Source: Flagellimonas sp. CMM7 (GTDB lineage: Bacteria > Bacteroidota > Bacteroidia > Flavobacteriales > Flavobacteriaceae). From it: DNA of 64,000 nt. The notes beneath the pieces are model-generated. The model saw nothing but the letters and a program-made list of their open reading frames with translations. It did not search any database and had not been told where the DNA came from. Position numbers and translations under genes: made by a program. Below are positions 1-9,265 of this stretch, piece by piece (positions within the stretch are counted from its first letter, which is position 1; the number at the start of each line of letters is the position of its first letter). The stretch lies in the NCBI RefSeq assembly GCF_021390195.1, contig NZ_CP090003.1:3679501-3743500 (forward strand), given 5' to 3'.

Positions 1-139
1 CTTTTTCTGCATGTCTTATAAAATAGAAAGTGGAAACCACTGCTTCTTTGGTATTTTCCATATCTTTATTGGAGTCATTGCAGCTGATACTTCCAACAAT
101 AAAAATTGTAATTGCAATTATAAGTTTGGTTGTTCTCAT
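1..139 (-). CDS. Histidine phosphatase family lipoprotein, N-terminal part only
   Basis: The gene runs off the left edge; 46 codons are visible. They begin with a basic-hydrophobic signal sequence ending in a lipobox-like GSISC (Cys20), then a short linker, then YFIRHAEK. Arg-His in that motif is the phospho-acceptor signature of the phosphoglycerate mutase/SixA histidine phosphatase superfamily, here at residues 39-46. The visible part therefore suggests a membrane-anchored periplasmic phosphatase. Substrate unknown; the rest of the domain lies outside the window. It is divergent from the PorP/SprF gene. Confidence 0.7.
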   Translation of the reverse strand, partial: MRTTKLIIAITIFIVGSISCNDSNKDMENTKEAVVSTFYFIRHAEK

Positions 140-213
140 GATTACTTTTCTAAAGGTTCCCTTACTTTATATTTATGATATTTAAATGTAACATTTAATT
201 TTCGTTTTCTTGT

Positions 214-1701
214 ATGCTTAAGTCTTTGGTTTGTTTTCTATTGCTTTTTATAACCACATTTATTTGGTCACAAGAGAGGACATTGCCTCCTGACCTTAGA
301 CAACATAACCTTACCCAATTCAATGCAAACTTATTAAATGCATCTTATGGAACGGATTGGAACAATCCAAACTCTTTTTCAGTTTGGACACGTTGGCAAT
401 GGCAAACAATAGATGGAGATCCAACTAGCATATTTGCCAATTATACCCATCAACTTAATCAAAAATCAGTATTGGGGGTTGGTTTTTTGCAACACAATAC
501 GGGAACCTTTCTACATACTGGAGCAAATGTTAATTATGCTTATACTTTCTTGTTACAGGATAATGTTAAACTGATGGTTGGAGCTAATCTTTTTGGATTT
601 CAAGAAAAACTGGCAGATAATCGTTTTGTTCCAAACCCAGATATAGATTTACCGCAATTAGAGAATACCAATCAATTTATGATTCTTTTTTCTCCAGGAG
701 TACGATTACAAGTAAACCAATTTAATTTAGGGTTGGCCGTAGAGAACGCATTGGATTTTAATTTTTCTGAAAATGGAAGGGGGGAAGACCTTAGAATATT
801 TACAGGCACTCTAAGCAATGACTTTCCTGTTACAATATTTTCTGGTGAAGACAGCAGCTTTGTAAGACCTATTGTTTATGTAAGATCAATACCAAATGAA
901 GACACACAATTTGGAATTAACGGATTATTTTCCACTTCCAAATTCTGGGTGCAGGGAGGTTACAATAGTTTCTATGGAGTTTCTGGGGGATTGGGAGCCA
1001 CTTTTGCAAAACAATTTTCTATTGGTGGATTGTTGGAATTTGGCACGGATACTTTCTTAAGAGATGAGGATCCCACTTTTGAACTGATTGCTTCATATCA
1101 TTTTGGAAAAACAGATAACCGTAAAAAAGTTATTGGCTTTGATGTTGAAAAAGATGATGCATTAGCTTTGGAACGAATTAAGGTGGAAGAAGAGAAACAA
1201 AAGCGTAAGGAACATGAGAAAAAAACAGCCGCCGAACAGGAAAGACTAAAAAAAGAACAAATAGCGGATACCAAAAAAGAACAGGAACTTTTAGCTAAGC
1301 AACAATTTGAAAAGGATTCTATAGCCAAAGCACAACTGGTTGCCTTGAAATTGCAAGAAGAACAAAAAAGACGGGATAGCATTGCTGAACTTCAAGAAGC
1401 ACAAAATGTTCAGGTAAGGCCAAACGAAAAATATGAGGAAGTAGCAAACGCAGAAGGTTTAGAACCAGGGTTTTATTTGATCGCCAATGTTTTTGGTACA
1501 AAGAAATATTTTGAAAACTTTATGTTGACCCTTAAGAAAAAAGGATTAGATCCAAAATCGTTTTTCAGAAGTCAAAACAAATACAACTATGTGTACTTGG
1601 AGCGTTATAATAGTATGAATGAGGCTCGCAAGGCTAGAGATAGCAAATTCTTTGGAAAATACCCTGACAAAACTTGGATTTTCAGAGTTAGGGGCAAGTA
1701 A
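214..1701 (+). CDS. PorP/SprF-family outer membrane protein with C-terminal SPOR-like domain
   Basis: 495 residues. A signal peptide ends near residue 19 (TFIWSQ). Residues about 20-310 have the pattern of the PorP/SprF family (outer membrane beta-barrel proteins tied to type IX secretion and gliding in Bacteroidota; family knowledge). Residues about 318-395 are a charged Lys/Glu/Gln coiled coil. Residues about 419-495 (GFYLIANVFG onward, ending IFRVRGK) look like a SPOR-type domain, which binds denuded peptidoglycan glycans in other proteins. The protein could therefore link an outer-membrane barrel to the cell wall. The gene stands alone; partners of PorP/SprF proteins (large adhesins) are not adjacent. 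Start ATG has no competing upstream start. Confidence 0.8.
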   Translation: MLKSLVCFLLLFITTFIWSQERTLPPDLRQHNLTQFNANLLNASYGTDWNNPNSFSVWTRWQWQTIDGDPTSIFANYTHQLNQKSVLGVGFLQHNTGTFLHTGANVNYAYTFLLQDNVKLMVGANLFGFQEKLADNRFVPNPDIDLPQLENTNQFMILFSPGVRLQVNQFNLGLAVENALDFNFSENGRGEDLRIFTGTLSNDFPVTIFSGEDSSFVRPIVYVRSIPNEDTQFGINGLFSTSKFWVQGGYNSFYGVSGGLGATFAKQFSIGGLLEFGTDTFLRDEDPTFELIASYHFGKTDNRKKVIGFDVEKDDALALERIKVEEEKQKRKEHEKKTAAEQERLKKEQIADTKKEQELLAKQQFEKDSIAKAQLVALKLQEEQKRRDSIAELQEAQNVQVRPNEKYEEVANAEGLEPGFYLIANVFGTKKYFENFMLTLKKKGLDPKSFFRSQNKYNYVYLERYNSMNEARKARDSKFFGKYPDKTWIFRVRGK

Positions 1702-1710
1702 TGGTAGGGG

Positions 1711-2307
1711 CTATTTTTTTATTTCCTTTTGTACCAGTTGTTCTAAATAGGCAATTGTGTTGACAAGATATTTTCTGTCCCTTGTCATGGTAGACATTGC
1801 TATTGCACCTTGAAGCATGGTAAATAATTGTTTGGCAAATTGAAGCGGCGGAACAGGTAAATAGATTTCGCCTTGCTTTATACCGTTTTCTAAAACCAGC
1901 GCTATTTTACCCTCTATTTCTTTAATAGTTTCCTTAACAGCTGCGGAAAGTTGGTTGTTGTTGTTTTGCGCATCTACTCCCACATTAAGAATTGGACATC
2001 CGCCAAAAGGTAGCGTAAAAACATCATATTGTCTATAGAAACGTATTAAGGAAAAAAGTTTGTCAAGTGAATTACCTTCTACCTTCAATTTTTCATCAAC
2101 AACAGACAAAAGGTGATTGCGATTATATTCAAAAGCAGATAATGCCAGTGCTTCCTTATTCTCAAAATTACCATAAATAGCACCTTTGGTGAGGCCAGTA
2201 GCTTCTGTAAGGTCACTCATGCTAGTGCCAACGTATCCAAATTTATTGAAAATTGGGGCAACCGTCTCTATAATATATGCTGTGGTACGTTCTGCTTTTT
2301 TGGTCAT
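1711..2307 (-). CDS. TetR/AcrR-family transcriptional regulator
   Basis: 198 residues from ATG at 2307. The N-terminal helix-turn-helix (residues about 10-55: TSMSDLTEATGLTKGAIYGNF, written in part) is typical of TetR; the C-terminal helical ligand domain fits the QacR/AcrR-like family with a conserved Cys (GGCPILN). The open frame extends upstream to 2379, but that part encodes an unlikely peptide and covers a palindromic operator-like site at 2354-2367, so the shorter start is preferred. Convergent with the PorP/SprF gene (9 bp apart). Probably autoregulated; target genes and ligand are not evident. Confidence 0.85.
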   Translation of the reverse strand: MTKKAERTTAYIIETVAPIFNKFGYVGTSMSDLTEATGLTKGAIYGNFENKEALALSAFEYNRNHLLSVVDEKLKVEGNSLDKLFSLIRFYRQYDVFTLPFGGCPILNVGVDAQNNNNQLSAAVKETIKEIEGKIALVLENGIKQGEIYLPVPPLQFAKQLFTMLQGAIAMSTMTRDRKYLVNTIAYLEQLVQKEIKK

Positions 2308-2353
2308 AGTGGTTCTGGCTGATACGTGGCTGTTGCTAATATATAAAAAACAT

Positions 2354-2367
2354 ATACTGTATGGTAT
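2354..2367. promoter_or_regulatory. Candidate TetR autoregulatory operator
   Basis: Imperfect palindrome ATACTGTATGGTAT lies 47-60 bp upstream of the TetR start. Its outer four bases on each side (ATAC/GTAT) are perfectly symmetric. A TTTG at 2377-2380 and a weak TATATGTT at 2349-2356 on the minus strand, 20 bp apart, could be the promoter it overlaps. Inference from position; TetR proteins commonly repress their own gene. Confidence 0.4.
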
Positions 2368-2380
2368 TTTAAAAAGCAAA

Positions 2381-2408
2381 TGCCCTTACTTTTAACAAAA
2401 TAAGGGCA
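2381..2408 (-). terminator. Rho-independent terminator after clpB
   Basis: Perfect 8-bp stem TGCCCTTA / TAAGGGCA with a 12-nt loop, followed on the minus strand by a T-rich tract (2371-2380). It starts 20 bp after the clpB stop. Confidence 0.7.
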
Positions 2409-2428
2409 TCAATACGTTGAAAATTAGA

Positions 2429-5029
2429 TTATTTCACCAATTCATTTTGATTTCTAAAGACAAGTTGTTCGTCAAACGAATCAAGAAGAACAATACTATC
2501 TGCTTTTATCTTACCTGCAAGTAATTCTTTGGACAAGTTGTTTAGAACCTCTTTTTGGATGAGTCTTTTTACTGGTCTAGCTCCAAATTGAGGGTCATAT
2601 CCTTTTTCCGCTAGATAATCAATTGCCTCTTCAGTGGCATCCATGCTAATATGTTGCTTGGAAACCATTTTTTTCAATTGTTCTAATTGCAATCTGACAA
2701 TATCCTTAATATTGGATTTATCCAAAGGAGTAAACATAATAATATCATCTATCCTGTTTAAAAACTCTGGACGAATTGTTTTTCGCAACAACCCCATTAC
2801 TTCAACACGTGCGGCACTAGCTGCGCTTTCCACGTCAACAGCATCTTCAAACTTTTCTTGGATTATTTGGCTACCCATATTACTGGTCATGATAATAATG
2901 GAGTTCTTGAAATCTGCAACCCGACCTTTATTATCCGTCAATCTACCTTCATCCAATACTTGTAAAAGAATGTTGAATGTATCTGGGTGTGCTTTTTCAA
3001 TTTCATCTAAAAGCACTACAGAATATGGTTTCCTTCTAACGGCTTCTGTCAGTTGACCTCCTTCATCATAGCCAACGTACCCAGGAGGCGCGCCTACCAA
3101 TCTACTTATGGAATGACGCTCTTGATACTCACTCATGTCTATACGGGTAATGGCGTTCTCATCATCAAATAAATAGGCAGCCAGCGTTTTTGCCAACTCG
3201 GTTTTTCCAACCCCTGTGTTTCCTAAAAATAAGAAAGAACCAATAGGTTTTTTTGCATCTTGTAAACCCGCCCGGCTTCTTCTAATAGCATCGGAAACAG
3301 CAATTATGGCTTCTTCTTGACCCACAACACGTTTATGTAAAACATCTTCTAACTGTAAGAGTTTTTCGCGTTCGCTCTGCAACATTTTGGTCACGGGAAT
3401 ACCAGTCCATTTGGCTACTACTTCTGCAATGTCCTCATTGGTCACCTCTTCTTTGATAAGTGTTCCGGCACTTTGCTGATTGGCCAACTCATCTTGTAAT
3501 TGTTCCAGTTTTTCTTGGGATTCTTTTATTTTTCCATAGCGTAGTTCTGCTACTTTGCCATAATCTCCATTACGCTCGGCGCGCTCTGCCTCCAGTTTAA
3601 AGTTTTCAATATTCTGTTTGGTTTTCTGTATGTTATCTACAACAGTCTTCTCGCTTTCCCATTTGGCAAAAATCTCGTTTCGCTCTTCTTTGAGATTGGC
3701 AAGCTCAAGGTTTAAACTTTGCAGTTTTGCCTTGTCATTCTCACGCTTTATCGCTTCAATCTCAATTTCCAACTGCATAATTTTCCTGTCCAGTACATCC
3801 AATTCTTCCGGTTTGGAATTGATTTCCATCCGCAGTTTAGATGCAGCTTCGTCCATAAGGTCAATAGCTTTATCTGGTAGAAAACGATTTGTGATATAAC
3901 GTTGAGAGAGTTCTACAGCAGAAATTACGGCTTCATCTTTAATACGAACTTTATGGTGTGCCTCATACTTTTCCTTTATTCCTCGGAGAATAGAAATGGC
4001 ACTTTCGGTATCAGGTTCATCGATAACCACTTTTTGAAACCTACGTTCTAAGGCCTTATCCTTTTCAAAGTATTTTTGGTATTCATCCAAAGTAGTTGCG
4101 CCAATAGCTCTAAGCTCACCCCTTGCCAATGCGGGTTTTAGAATATTGGCAGCATCCATAGCACCTTGGCCGCCACCTGCGCCCACAAGGGTATGAATCT
4201 CATCTATGAAAAGTACAATATCCCCATCTGAAGAAGTTACTTCTTTGATTACGGATTTTAAACGCTCTTCAAATTCACCTTTATATTTAGCTCCAGCAAT
4301 GAGTGCTCCCATATCCAAAGAATAAAGGGTTTTGTTCTTAAGGTTTTCCGGTATGTCTCCTTGGACTATTCTATGGGCTAATCCTTCGGCAATAGCTGTT
4401 TTACCAACACCTGGTTCACCAACAAGCATAGGGTTGTTCTTTGTTCTTCTTGATAGAATCTGCAAAACCCTTCTAATTTCCTCATCCCTACCAATTACTG
4501 GATCAAGCTTTCCACTGTCGGCAAGCTGATTTAGATTTTTTGCATACTTATCTAGCGAGTTGTAGGTGTCTTCAGCGCTTTGCGAAGTTACCTTTCCGCC
4601 TTTTCTCAATTCTTGAATGGCAGCGGTCAAGTCTTTTTCCGTAACCCCTTGGTCTTTTAGAATCTGGGCTATTTTACTTTTTGACTTAAAGATTGCAGGC
4701 AGCAAATGTTCAATGGATACAAATTCATCACCTTGTTTTTTTGCAATGATACTGGCTTCATTCAAAGATTTACCTGCTTCTCTTGAAAGCATTATTTCTC
4801 CTCCAGATACCTTAGAGAAACTTTCTAATTCCTTTTCAAGGATTTGGTTAAGCAATGCTGTGTTAACATTTAATTTTTTTAGAATAAATGGCAATACATT
4901 CTCATCTACTTCGGAGATGGCCTTAAATAGATGTTCGTTTTCTATTTGTTGATGTCCATGCCCTTGGGCAAGCTGTTGTGCTTGCTGTATGGCTTCTTGT
5001 GATTTTATAGTATAATTGTTGAAATTCAT
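2429..5029 (-). CDS. clpB: ATP-dependent chaperone ClpB
   Basis: 866 residues, the usual ClpB length. Double-Clp N domain (about 1-145), first AAA+ domain with Walker A GEPGVGKT (204-211), long middle coiled coil (about 410-530), second AAA+ domain with GNTGVGKT near 600, and the ClpB C-terminal domain ([11 protein letters not shown]). It disaggregates proteins together with DnaK, whose gene lies 36 kb away in this window. The frame can be opened at a TTG at 5035, but the ATG at 5029 gives the standard N-terminus [10 protein letters not shown]. No IGF/IGL ClpP loop was noted. The 5' region is shared with the divergent brxC-like gene. Confidence 0.97.
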   Translation of the reverse strand: MNFNNYTIKSQEAIQQAQQLAQGHGHQQIENEHLFKAISEVDENVLPFILKKLNVNTALLNQILEKELESFSKVSGGEIMLSREAGKSLNEASIIAKKQGDEFVSIEHLLPAIFKSKSKIAQILKDQGVTEKDLTAAIQELRKGGKVTSQSAEDTYNSLDKYAKNLNQLADSGKLDPVIGRDEEIRRVLQILSRRTKNNPMLVGEPGVGKTAIAEGLAHRIVQGDIPENLKNKTLYSLDMGALIAGAKYKGEFEERLKSVIKEVTSSDGDIVLFIDEIHTLVGAGGGQGAMDAANILKPALARGELRAIGATTLDEYQKYFEKDKALERRFQKVVIDEPDTESAISILRGIKEKYEAHHKVRIKDEAVISAVELSQRYITNRFLPDKAIDLMDEAASKLRMEINSKPEELDVLDRKIMQLEIEIEAIKRENDKAKLQSLNLELANLKEERNEIFAKWESEKTVVDNIQKTKQNIENFKLEAERAERNGDYGKVAELRYGKIKESQEKLEQLQDELANQQSAGTLIKEEVTNEDIAEVVAKWTGIPVTKMLQSEREKLLQLEDVLHKRVVGQEEAIIAVSDAIRRSRAGLQDAKKPIGSFLFLGNTGVGKTELAKTLAAYLFDDENAITRIDMSEYQERHSISRLVGAPPGYVGYDEGGQLTEAVRRKPYSVVLLDEIEKAHPDTFNILLQVLDEGRLTDNKGRVADFKNSIIIMTSNMGSQIIQEKFEDAVDVESAASAARVEVMGLLRKTIRPEFLNRIDDIIMFTPLDKSNIKDIVRLQLEQLKKMVSKQHISMDATEEAIDYLAEKGYDPQFGARPVKRLIQKEVLNNLSKELLAGKIKADSIVLLDSFDEQLVFRNQNELVK

Positions 5030-5087
5030 TTTCAAATGTTTTTCTTTCTAACATTTCAAGAACCTTACCATTGGGAAGATACAGTCA

Positions 5088-5122
5088 AAATGTCGCTAAA
5101 AGCCTGAAAATAAAGGACATTT
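5088..5122. promoter_or_regulatory. Dyad in the clpB / brxC divergent region
   Basis: AAATGTC (5088-5094) and GACATTT (5116-5122) form a perfect 7-bp inverted repeat separated by 21 nt, about 60 bp upstream of clpB and 55 bp upstream of the bacilliredoxin start. It could bind a regulator of either gene. No known Bacteroidota heat-shock operator was recognised, so the role is a guess. Confidence 0.25.
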
Positions 5123-5140
5123 CGTCAGCTTTGTAAGCTT

Positions 5141-5172
5141 TTTGTTCTTACTCGACAGAACTATTAAATTTG
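5141..5172 (+). promoter_or_regulatory. Bacteroidota-type promoter of the brxC-like gene
   Basis: TTTG at 5141-5144, a 20-nt spacer, and a perfect TAnnTTTG (TAAATTTG, 5165-5172). This matches the -33/-7 consensus known for the phylum's primary sigma factor. The predicted transcription start is around 5176-5179, on top of the ATG at 5177, which implies a leaderless or nearly leaderless mRNA. Confidence 0.7.
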
Positions 5173-5176
5173 TGAC

Positions 5177-5566
5177 ATGGGAATATTTAATAGTGTATTT
5201 GGAAAGAAAGGTGATTCGGTAAAAGAGGAAAAACAAATTCCTTGGATTCCTTTGGTATCGATTGAGCAATTAGATGAAATTGCTGAAAAATCCAAAACAC
5301 GAACGCAACTCATCTTTAAACATTCTACCACTTGTGGCATTAGCCGAATGGTATTAAATATGTTTACAGGATCTTATTCTCTTGGAGACGAAAATGATAT
5401 TTATTTTTTGGACCTACATGCTCATAGGGATGTCTCTAATGAGGTGCAATATAAGTTTCAGGTCATGCATCAATCTCCTCAGCTTTTGATTATTAAAAAC
5501 GGGGAAGTAACATACCATACTTCACATGGAGCCATTGCGGATACTGATTTAGCCCAACATGTTTAA
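5177..5566 (+). CDS. Bacillithiol system redox-active protein YtxJ (bacilliredoxin BrxC-like)
   Basis: 129 residues with a thioredoxin-like fold. The signature FKHSTTCGIS (residues 47-56) carries the single redox Cys53 of the YtxJ/BrxC family, which reduces mixed disulfides between proteins and the low-molecular-weight thiol bacillithiol. Bacillithiol is reported in many Flavobacteriaceae, so the function fits, though no bacillithiol synthesis gene is in this window. cis-Pro region HQSPQLLII near residue 100. Divergent from clpB, consistent with a stress setting. Confidence 0.85.
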   Translation: MGIFNSVFGKKGDSVKEEKQIPWIPLVSIEQLDEIAEKSKTRTQLIFKHSTTCGISRMVLNMFTGSYSLGDENDIYFLDLHAHRDVSNEVQYKFQVMHQSPQLLIIKNGEVTYHTSHGAIADTDLAQHV

Positions 5567-5582
5567 GGAAAGAATATAGTTG

Positions 5583-5651
5583 GTTCGAGCGCAGCCGAGA
5601 ACTTTATGGAATGAATTTATCCAGTGTTGCCCAACTCCGCTCGCTTCAACC
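5583..5651. repeat. Pair of inverted REP-like palindromic sequences
   Basis: Two related GC-rich units flank a short spacer: GTTCGAGCGCAGCCGAGAAC (5583-5602) and the reverse-oriented CCCAACTCCGCTCGCTTCAAC (5630-5650). The shared core is CGAGCG(C/G)AG. Each unit has short terminal complementarity and the pair can fold into one large hairpin. It sits between the convergent ends of brxC and the next gene, a typical place for dispersed palindromic repeats of Flavobacteriaceae, and may act as a bidirectional terminator. Confidence 0.5.
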
Positions 5652-5656
5652 TAAAA

Positions 5657-6862
5657 TTAATCGTTATATTGATTCCTGGCAATAAACTGATTTTGGGTAA
5701 GGATTGATTTCAGCCTTGCCTTTAAATCTTCACCAGCGTCATATACCATTTGTTCATTGCTCGGAAATGGCACTGACCTTATATCCAATAAAGGAATCAA
5801 ATCTATATCCAAAGCTCTTTTGTCTCCTTTATAATTTGCGTACACATGTTCAAAAACAAACTCACTGGATAGGGGATAAGAGTTAATTTCCTGTCCATTG
5901 GATAAATCCGTAAGACTTACTTTTGCTCCAATTTGAGCAGCCTTAAATTGCGTAAACTCATAAAAGTTACATCTAACAGTTCTGAACTTGTCCACCTTAA
6001 TTTGGTTGCCCAAACTATCTTTTACGGCATTCCCTTGCTCATCTAATAAGAACTCATAACCGTCCTTAATCTGTCTTTCTTTTACAATTTGCTTTTCGTT
6101 CACACGTTCTGGTGAGATGTTTATTTCCCTAAAGTTTACATTCAAAGCATAATCGTATTTAATGTTAGACAATGGGTTTGCATGGTACTCGGTCCAAAAA
6201 TCGTTAATACCAAAGGCATTGAAATCCAACAACTCATCTTCCAAACGCTCTGGAATGATTTGTTCTGTTTCATTTCCAATCTCCACTTTAACGTATTCCA
6301 ATCCTTTAGTATAGGCCTGATCCATTTTGGCAACGGTCTCTTTATATCCAGGATTAATATCTTGCAGATACTTCAATTCGTTATATGCAGACCTGTAATC
6401 TACCTTTTCACGAGCAGATGTCAACAAACCAGATGCATTGTTGTACAAATAGTTTGATAACTCATTTTTGGTTGCAAGAATATTTGAGTCATAATTGGCA
6501 AATCCAAAAGACGCATTTCTTCCCTCATCTTTAATAAATAATGGTAGAAGGGGTCTAATGCGTTGTTGAAGCCCTTTTAACTTCAAATATTTGTTATAAA
6601 TAGCTTCCAGATTGGCTGGATTTCCATCTCGTTGTAGAAAAACGATTTCCTCTTCCTCTCGTTGCGCATTCTTTTCAAAAGCGTCTTCAAGCATTAGAAT
6701 ATAAGCTTGGTTGCCCTTTTTTGTCTTGTTTTCAGACAAGTTTTTAATCGCTTTATTCATAGCGGTAACATAGTTGCCACTATTTAAAGCTTCTTGGGTT
6801 TTCTTGACACCCCCACAGGCAACAAGTAAGACCATTGTACTAATGAGTAATATTTTTTTCAT
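5657..6862 (-). CDS. Lipoprotein of unknown function
   Basis: 401 residues. SPII signal with lipobox LLVAC (Cys16) followed by Gly-Gly. The N-terminal 180 residues are helical and TPR-like (repeat-like SGNYVTAMNKAIKNL and YRSAYNELKYL segments); the C-terminal half is rich in beta-type sequence with no recognised catalytic motif. Similar lipoproteins occur in other Flavobacteriaceae as I recall, but no function is known to me. Own promoter predicted upstream at 6911-6943. Confidence 0.7.
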   Translation of the reverse strand: MKKILLISTMVLLVACGGVKKTQEALNSGNYVTAMNKAIKNLSENKTKKGNQAYILMLEDAFEKNAQREEEEIVFLQRDGNPANLEAIYNKYLKLKGLQQRIRPLLPLFIKDEGRNASFGFANYDSNILATKNELSNYLYNNASGLLTSAREKVDYRSAYNELKYLQDINPGYKETVAKMDQAYTKGLEYVKVEIGNETEQIIPERLEDELLDFNAFGINDFWTEYHANPLSNIKYDYALNVNFREINISPERVNEKQIVKERQIKDGYEFLLDEQGNAVKDSLGNQIKVDKFRTVRCNFYEFTQFKAAQIGAKVSLTDLSNGQEINSYPLSSEFVFEHVYANYKGDKRALDIDLIPLLDIRSVPFPSNEQMVYDAGEDLKARLKSILTQNQFIARNQYND

Positions 6863-6910
6863 GGCTTTCTGATTTTATCGGTTTGGTTGTAGTTTTCAAC
6901 AGCCGTGCCA

Positions 6911-6943
6911 AAAACCTACTGTTTAATAACGAAAAAGGGCAAA
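6911..6943 (-). promoter_or_regulatory. Promoter of the 401-residue lipoprotein gene
   Basis: On the minus strand TTTG (6940-6943), a 21-nt spacer and TAGGTTTT (6911-6918), 7 of 8 to TAnnTTTG. Predicted leader about 45 nt. Confidence 0.45.
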
Positions 6944-7106
6944 GGGTAGTATAATATCGATGAAATGCACAGAACAGCATTTTTTTATAGGATTTTGGTG
7001 AGGCCTATAAATTGTTAATTGCCGTTTGATAAAATCCATTTCTACAACAATTTTTATCGATTTAATTAGCTTTTCTATTCGTAATTTTAGCACTTCTTAA
7101 TTTTAA

Positions 7107-8387
7107 ATGCAAATGCAAAGAGACCACCAGATTTTTGAGCTTATAGAAAGTGAAAAGGAAAGACAAATTGAAGGAATAGAACTTATAGCTTCGGAGAACT
7201 TCACCAGTCCACAAGTTATGGAAGCCGCAGGCTCGGTTTTAACCAATAAATATGCTGAGGGCTACCCTGGAAAACGCTATTACGGAGGTTGTGAGGTGGT
7301 TGATGAAGTTGAGCAGCTGGCCATTGATCGTGCCAAGGAGCTTTTTGGGGCGGTATATGCCAATGTCCAGCCGCATTCAGGTTCTCAAGCAAATGCAGCG
7401 GTATACCATGCCTGTTTAAAGCCAGGAGATACTATTCTAGGTTTTGATTTGTCTCATGGAGGTCATTTAACCCATGGTTCCCCTGTAAACTTCTCGGGTA
7501 GATTATACAATCCTGTATTTTATGGAGTGGACAAAGAAACGGGAACTTTGAATTACGATAAGATTCAAGAGATTGCGACCAAAGAGCAACCAAAGTTGAT
7601 CATTGCGGGAGCATCAGCGTATTCCAGAGATATGGATTTTAAGCGATTTAGAGAGATTGCGGATAGTGTAAATGCTATACTGCTTGCAGATATCTCGCAC
7701 CCAGCTGGTTTGATTGCTAAAGGTATTATGAACGATCCTATTCCCCATTGTCATATTGTTACCACAACTACTCATAAAACGTTAAGAGGACCAAGGGGAG
7801 GTTTAATTTTGATGGGCGAGAATTTTGAAAACCCTTTTGGGATTCGTCTTAAAAATGGAAATCTGCGTAAAATGTCCGGTTTATTGGACTTGGCTGTTTT
7901 TCCAGGAAATCAAGGTGGGCCGTTAGAGCATATTATAGCTGCCAAGGCAATTGCTTTTGGTGAAGCACTTTCAGATGATTTCTTACATTATATGTTGCAG
8001 GTAAAGAAGAATGCAGATGCCATGGCAAAAGCATTTGTAAAAAGAGGTTATAAGGTCATCTCTGATGGAACGGACAACCATATGATGCTGATTGACCTTA
8101 GAAACAAGAACATTACAGGGAAGGACGCGGAAAAGGCTTTGGAGCTTGCTGCGATTACGGCCAACAAAAATATGGTTCCTTTTGATGATCAATCTCCATT
8201 TATTACGTCTGGAATTAGATTTGGAACTCCTGCAATTACAACACGCGGTCTAAAAGAAGCAGACATGGAAACCATAGTAAGCTTTATAGATGATGTAATA
8301 ATGGATCCTGAGAATGAGGAACATCTTGCACAAATAAGAAAAAAGGTCAATGACTTAATGAAGTCAAGACCTTTATTTAACGCTTAG
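7107..8387 (+). CDS. glyA: Serine hydroxymethyltransferase
   Basis: 426 residues. It interconverts serine and glycine with tetrahydrofolate, supplying one-carbon units. PLP-binding lysine in [14 protein letters not shown] (Lys224), substrate motif ASENF (29-33), [13 protein letters not shown] (49-61). Full length with no anomalies. A second in-frame ATG is two codons downstream (7113). The -7 region looks like TAATTTTA (7082-7089). Single-gene unit. Confidence 0.97.
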   Translation: MQMQRDHQIFELIESEKERQIEGIELIASENFTSPQVMEAAGSVLTNKYAEGYPGKRYYGGCEVVDEVEQLAIDRAKELFGAVYANVQPHSGSQANAAVYHACLKPGDTILGFDLSHGGHLTHGSPVNFSGRLYNPVFYGVDKETGTLNYDKIQEIATKEQPKLIIAGASAYSRDMDFKRFREIADSVNAILLADISHPAGLIAKGIMNDPIPHCHIVTTTTHKTLRGPRGGLILMGENFENPFGIRLKNGNLRKMSGLLDLAVFPGNQGGPLEHIIAAKAIAFGEALSDDFLHYMLQVKKNADAMAKAFVKRGYKVISDGTDNHMMLIDLRNKNITGKDAEKALELAAITANKNMVPFDDQSPFITSGIRFGTPAITTRGLKEADMETIVSFIDDVIMDPENEEHLAQIRKKVNDLMKSRPLFNA

Positions 8388-8402
8388 AAACTGCGGGATG
8401 TA

Positions 8403-8419
8403 CTTAGGTTAAGCCTAAG
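8403..8419. terminator. Weak hairpin between glyA and the following convergent gene
   Basis: Stem CTTAGG / CCTAAG (6 bp) with loop TTAAG, followed by TTTAAAAATA. It lies 15 bp after the glyA stop. The short stem makes this a low-confidence terminator. Confidence 0.35.
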
Positions 8420-8432
8420 GTTTAAAAATAGT

Positions 8433-9089
8433 TTAATCCAATAGGAAAAAATCTTCCTTACAAAGCTGTTTTGTTTTAAGGTTATATACGATTACGTCAT
8501 GTTGTGAGTCATTATCAAAGTAAAGACCCCAGTAATCAAAATAGCCTTTTTTGCTTTTTTCCACAGCCAAAACACTTCGTGTATGATCTTCAAAAACAGG
8601 GACAAAAATCTCATACGGCATTTCTGTTAATCCCTTGGTGAGATAAACAAAATGTGCACTTGTTTTGAATATTATAGCAGCCAATTGTTCTGGAATACTA
8701 TAGTCGCTTATTCTAGAAACTACAATAGAGGTGTCTCTAAAGTGTAATGAAAGCTCTGCAATATCAATGGTATTGTTGTTATCCTTACTCAACTTTTGAA
8801 AAGCTGCATCAAATGAAGATATGCGCTTTTCTCCTTCTGCATCACATGTAAAACCGCCCCAATTTCCTTTGTTAAAATGGTGAAGACTTTCCGTGAGACC
8901 AAAATTACAATATAGGTCTAGAATTAAATCGGTCTTGCCTTTACCGGTATCATAACGGCACTGCACTTTTACCTCTGCATAAAAATCCTTTTCCAAGATT
9001 TTAATAAAATCATCTAGCCCATCAGCGGAAACAAAAGCTTTTAGGCCATCAAGAGGGAAATTAGGTTTGACTTTTTTTTGGAATGGCAT
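8433..9089 (-). CDS. Conserved hypothetical cytoplasmic protein
   Basis: 218 residues from ATG 9089; the frame opens at a TTG two codons earlier but ATG is more likely. No signal peptide or membrane segment. Mixed alpha/beta sequence with several aromatic motifs (FNKGNWGGFTC; KGYFDYWGLYFDND). Family not recognised. It is convergent with glyA; about 175 bp with no recognisable feature separates it from the response regulator gene upstream. Confidence 0.6.
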   Translation of the reverse strand: MPFQKKVKPNFPLDGLKAFVSADGLDDFIKILEKDFYAEVKVQCRYDTGKGKTDLILDLYCNFGLTESLHHFNKGNWGGFTCDAEGEKRISSFDAAFQKLSKDNNNTIDIAELSLHFRDTSIVVSRISDYSIPEQLAAIIFKTSAHFVYLTKGLTEMPYEIFVPVFEDHTRSVLAVEKSKKGYFDYWGLYFDNDSQHDVIVYNLKTKQLCKEDFFLLD

Positions 9090-9265
9090 ACTCAATGGAT
9101 TGCATAGTTGTTCTTACCCAAAGTTAAAACGAATCTTTTTTTTTGGATTGAAGGAAAACCTTAAAAATTCTGGGGGTTTTCTCCTATTTGAGACTTTTTT
9201 GAGGAAAAAAAGCTAAAAAGTGGCTAAAATCTTACCAAAAATAAACTCTTCGGATGCAATAGGAA

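Noticed and set aside
3618..3899. Several 60-140 codon frames opposite clpB, pheT, dnaK, the hybrid kinase and the GLUG gene
   Set aside because: They mirror strong coding genes, have no family resemblance, and lack promoters.
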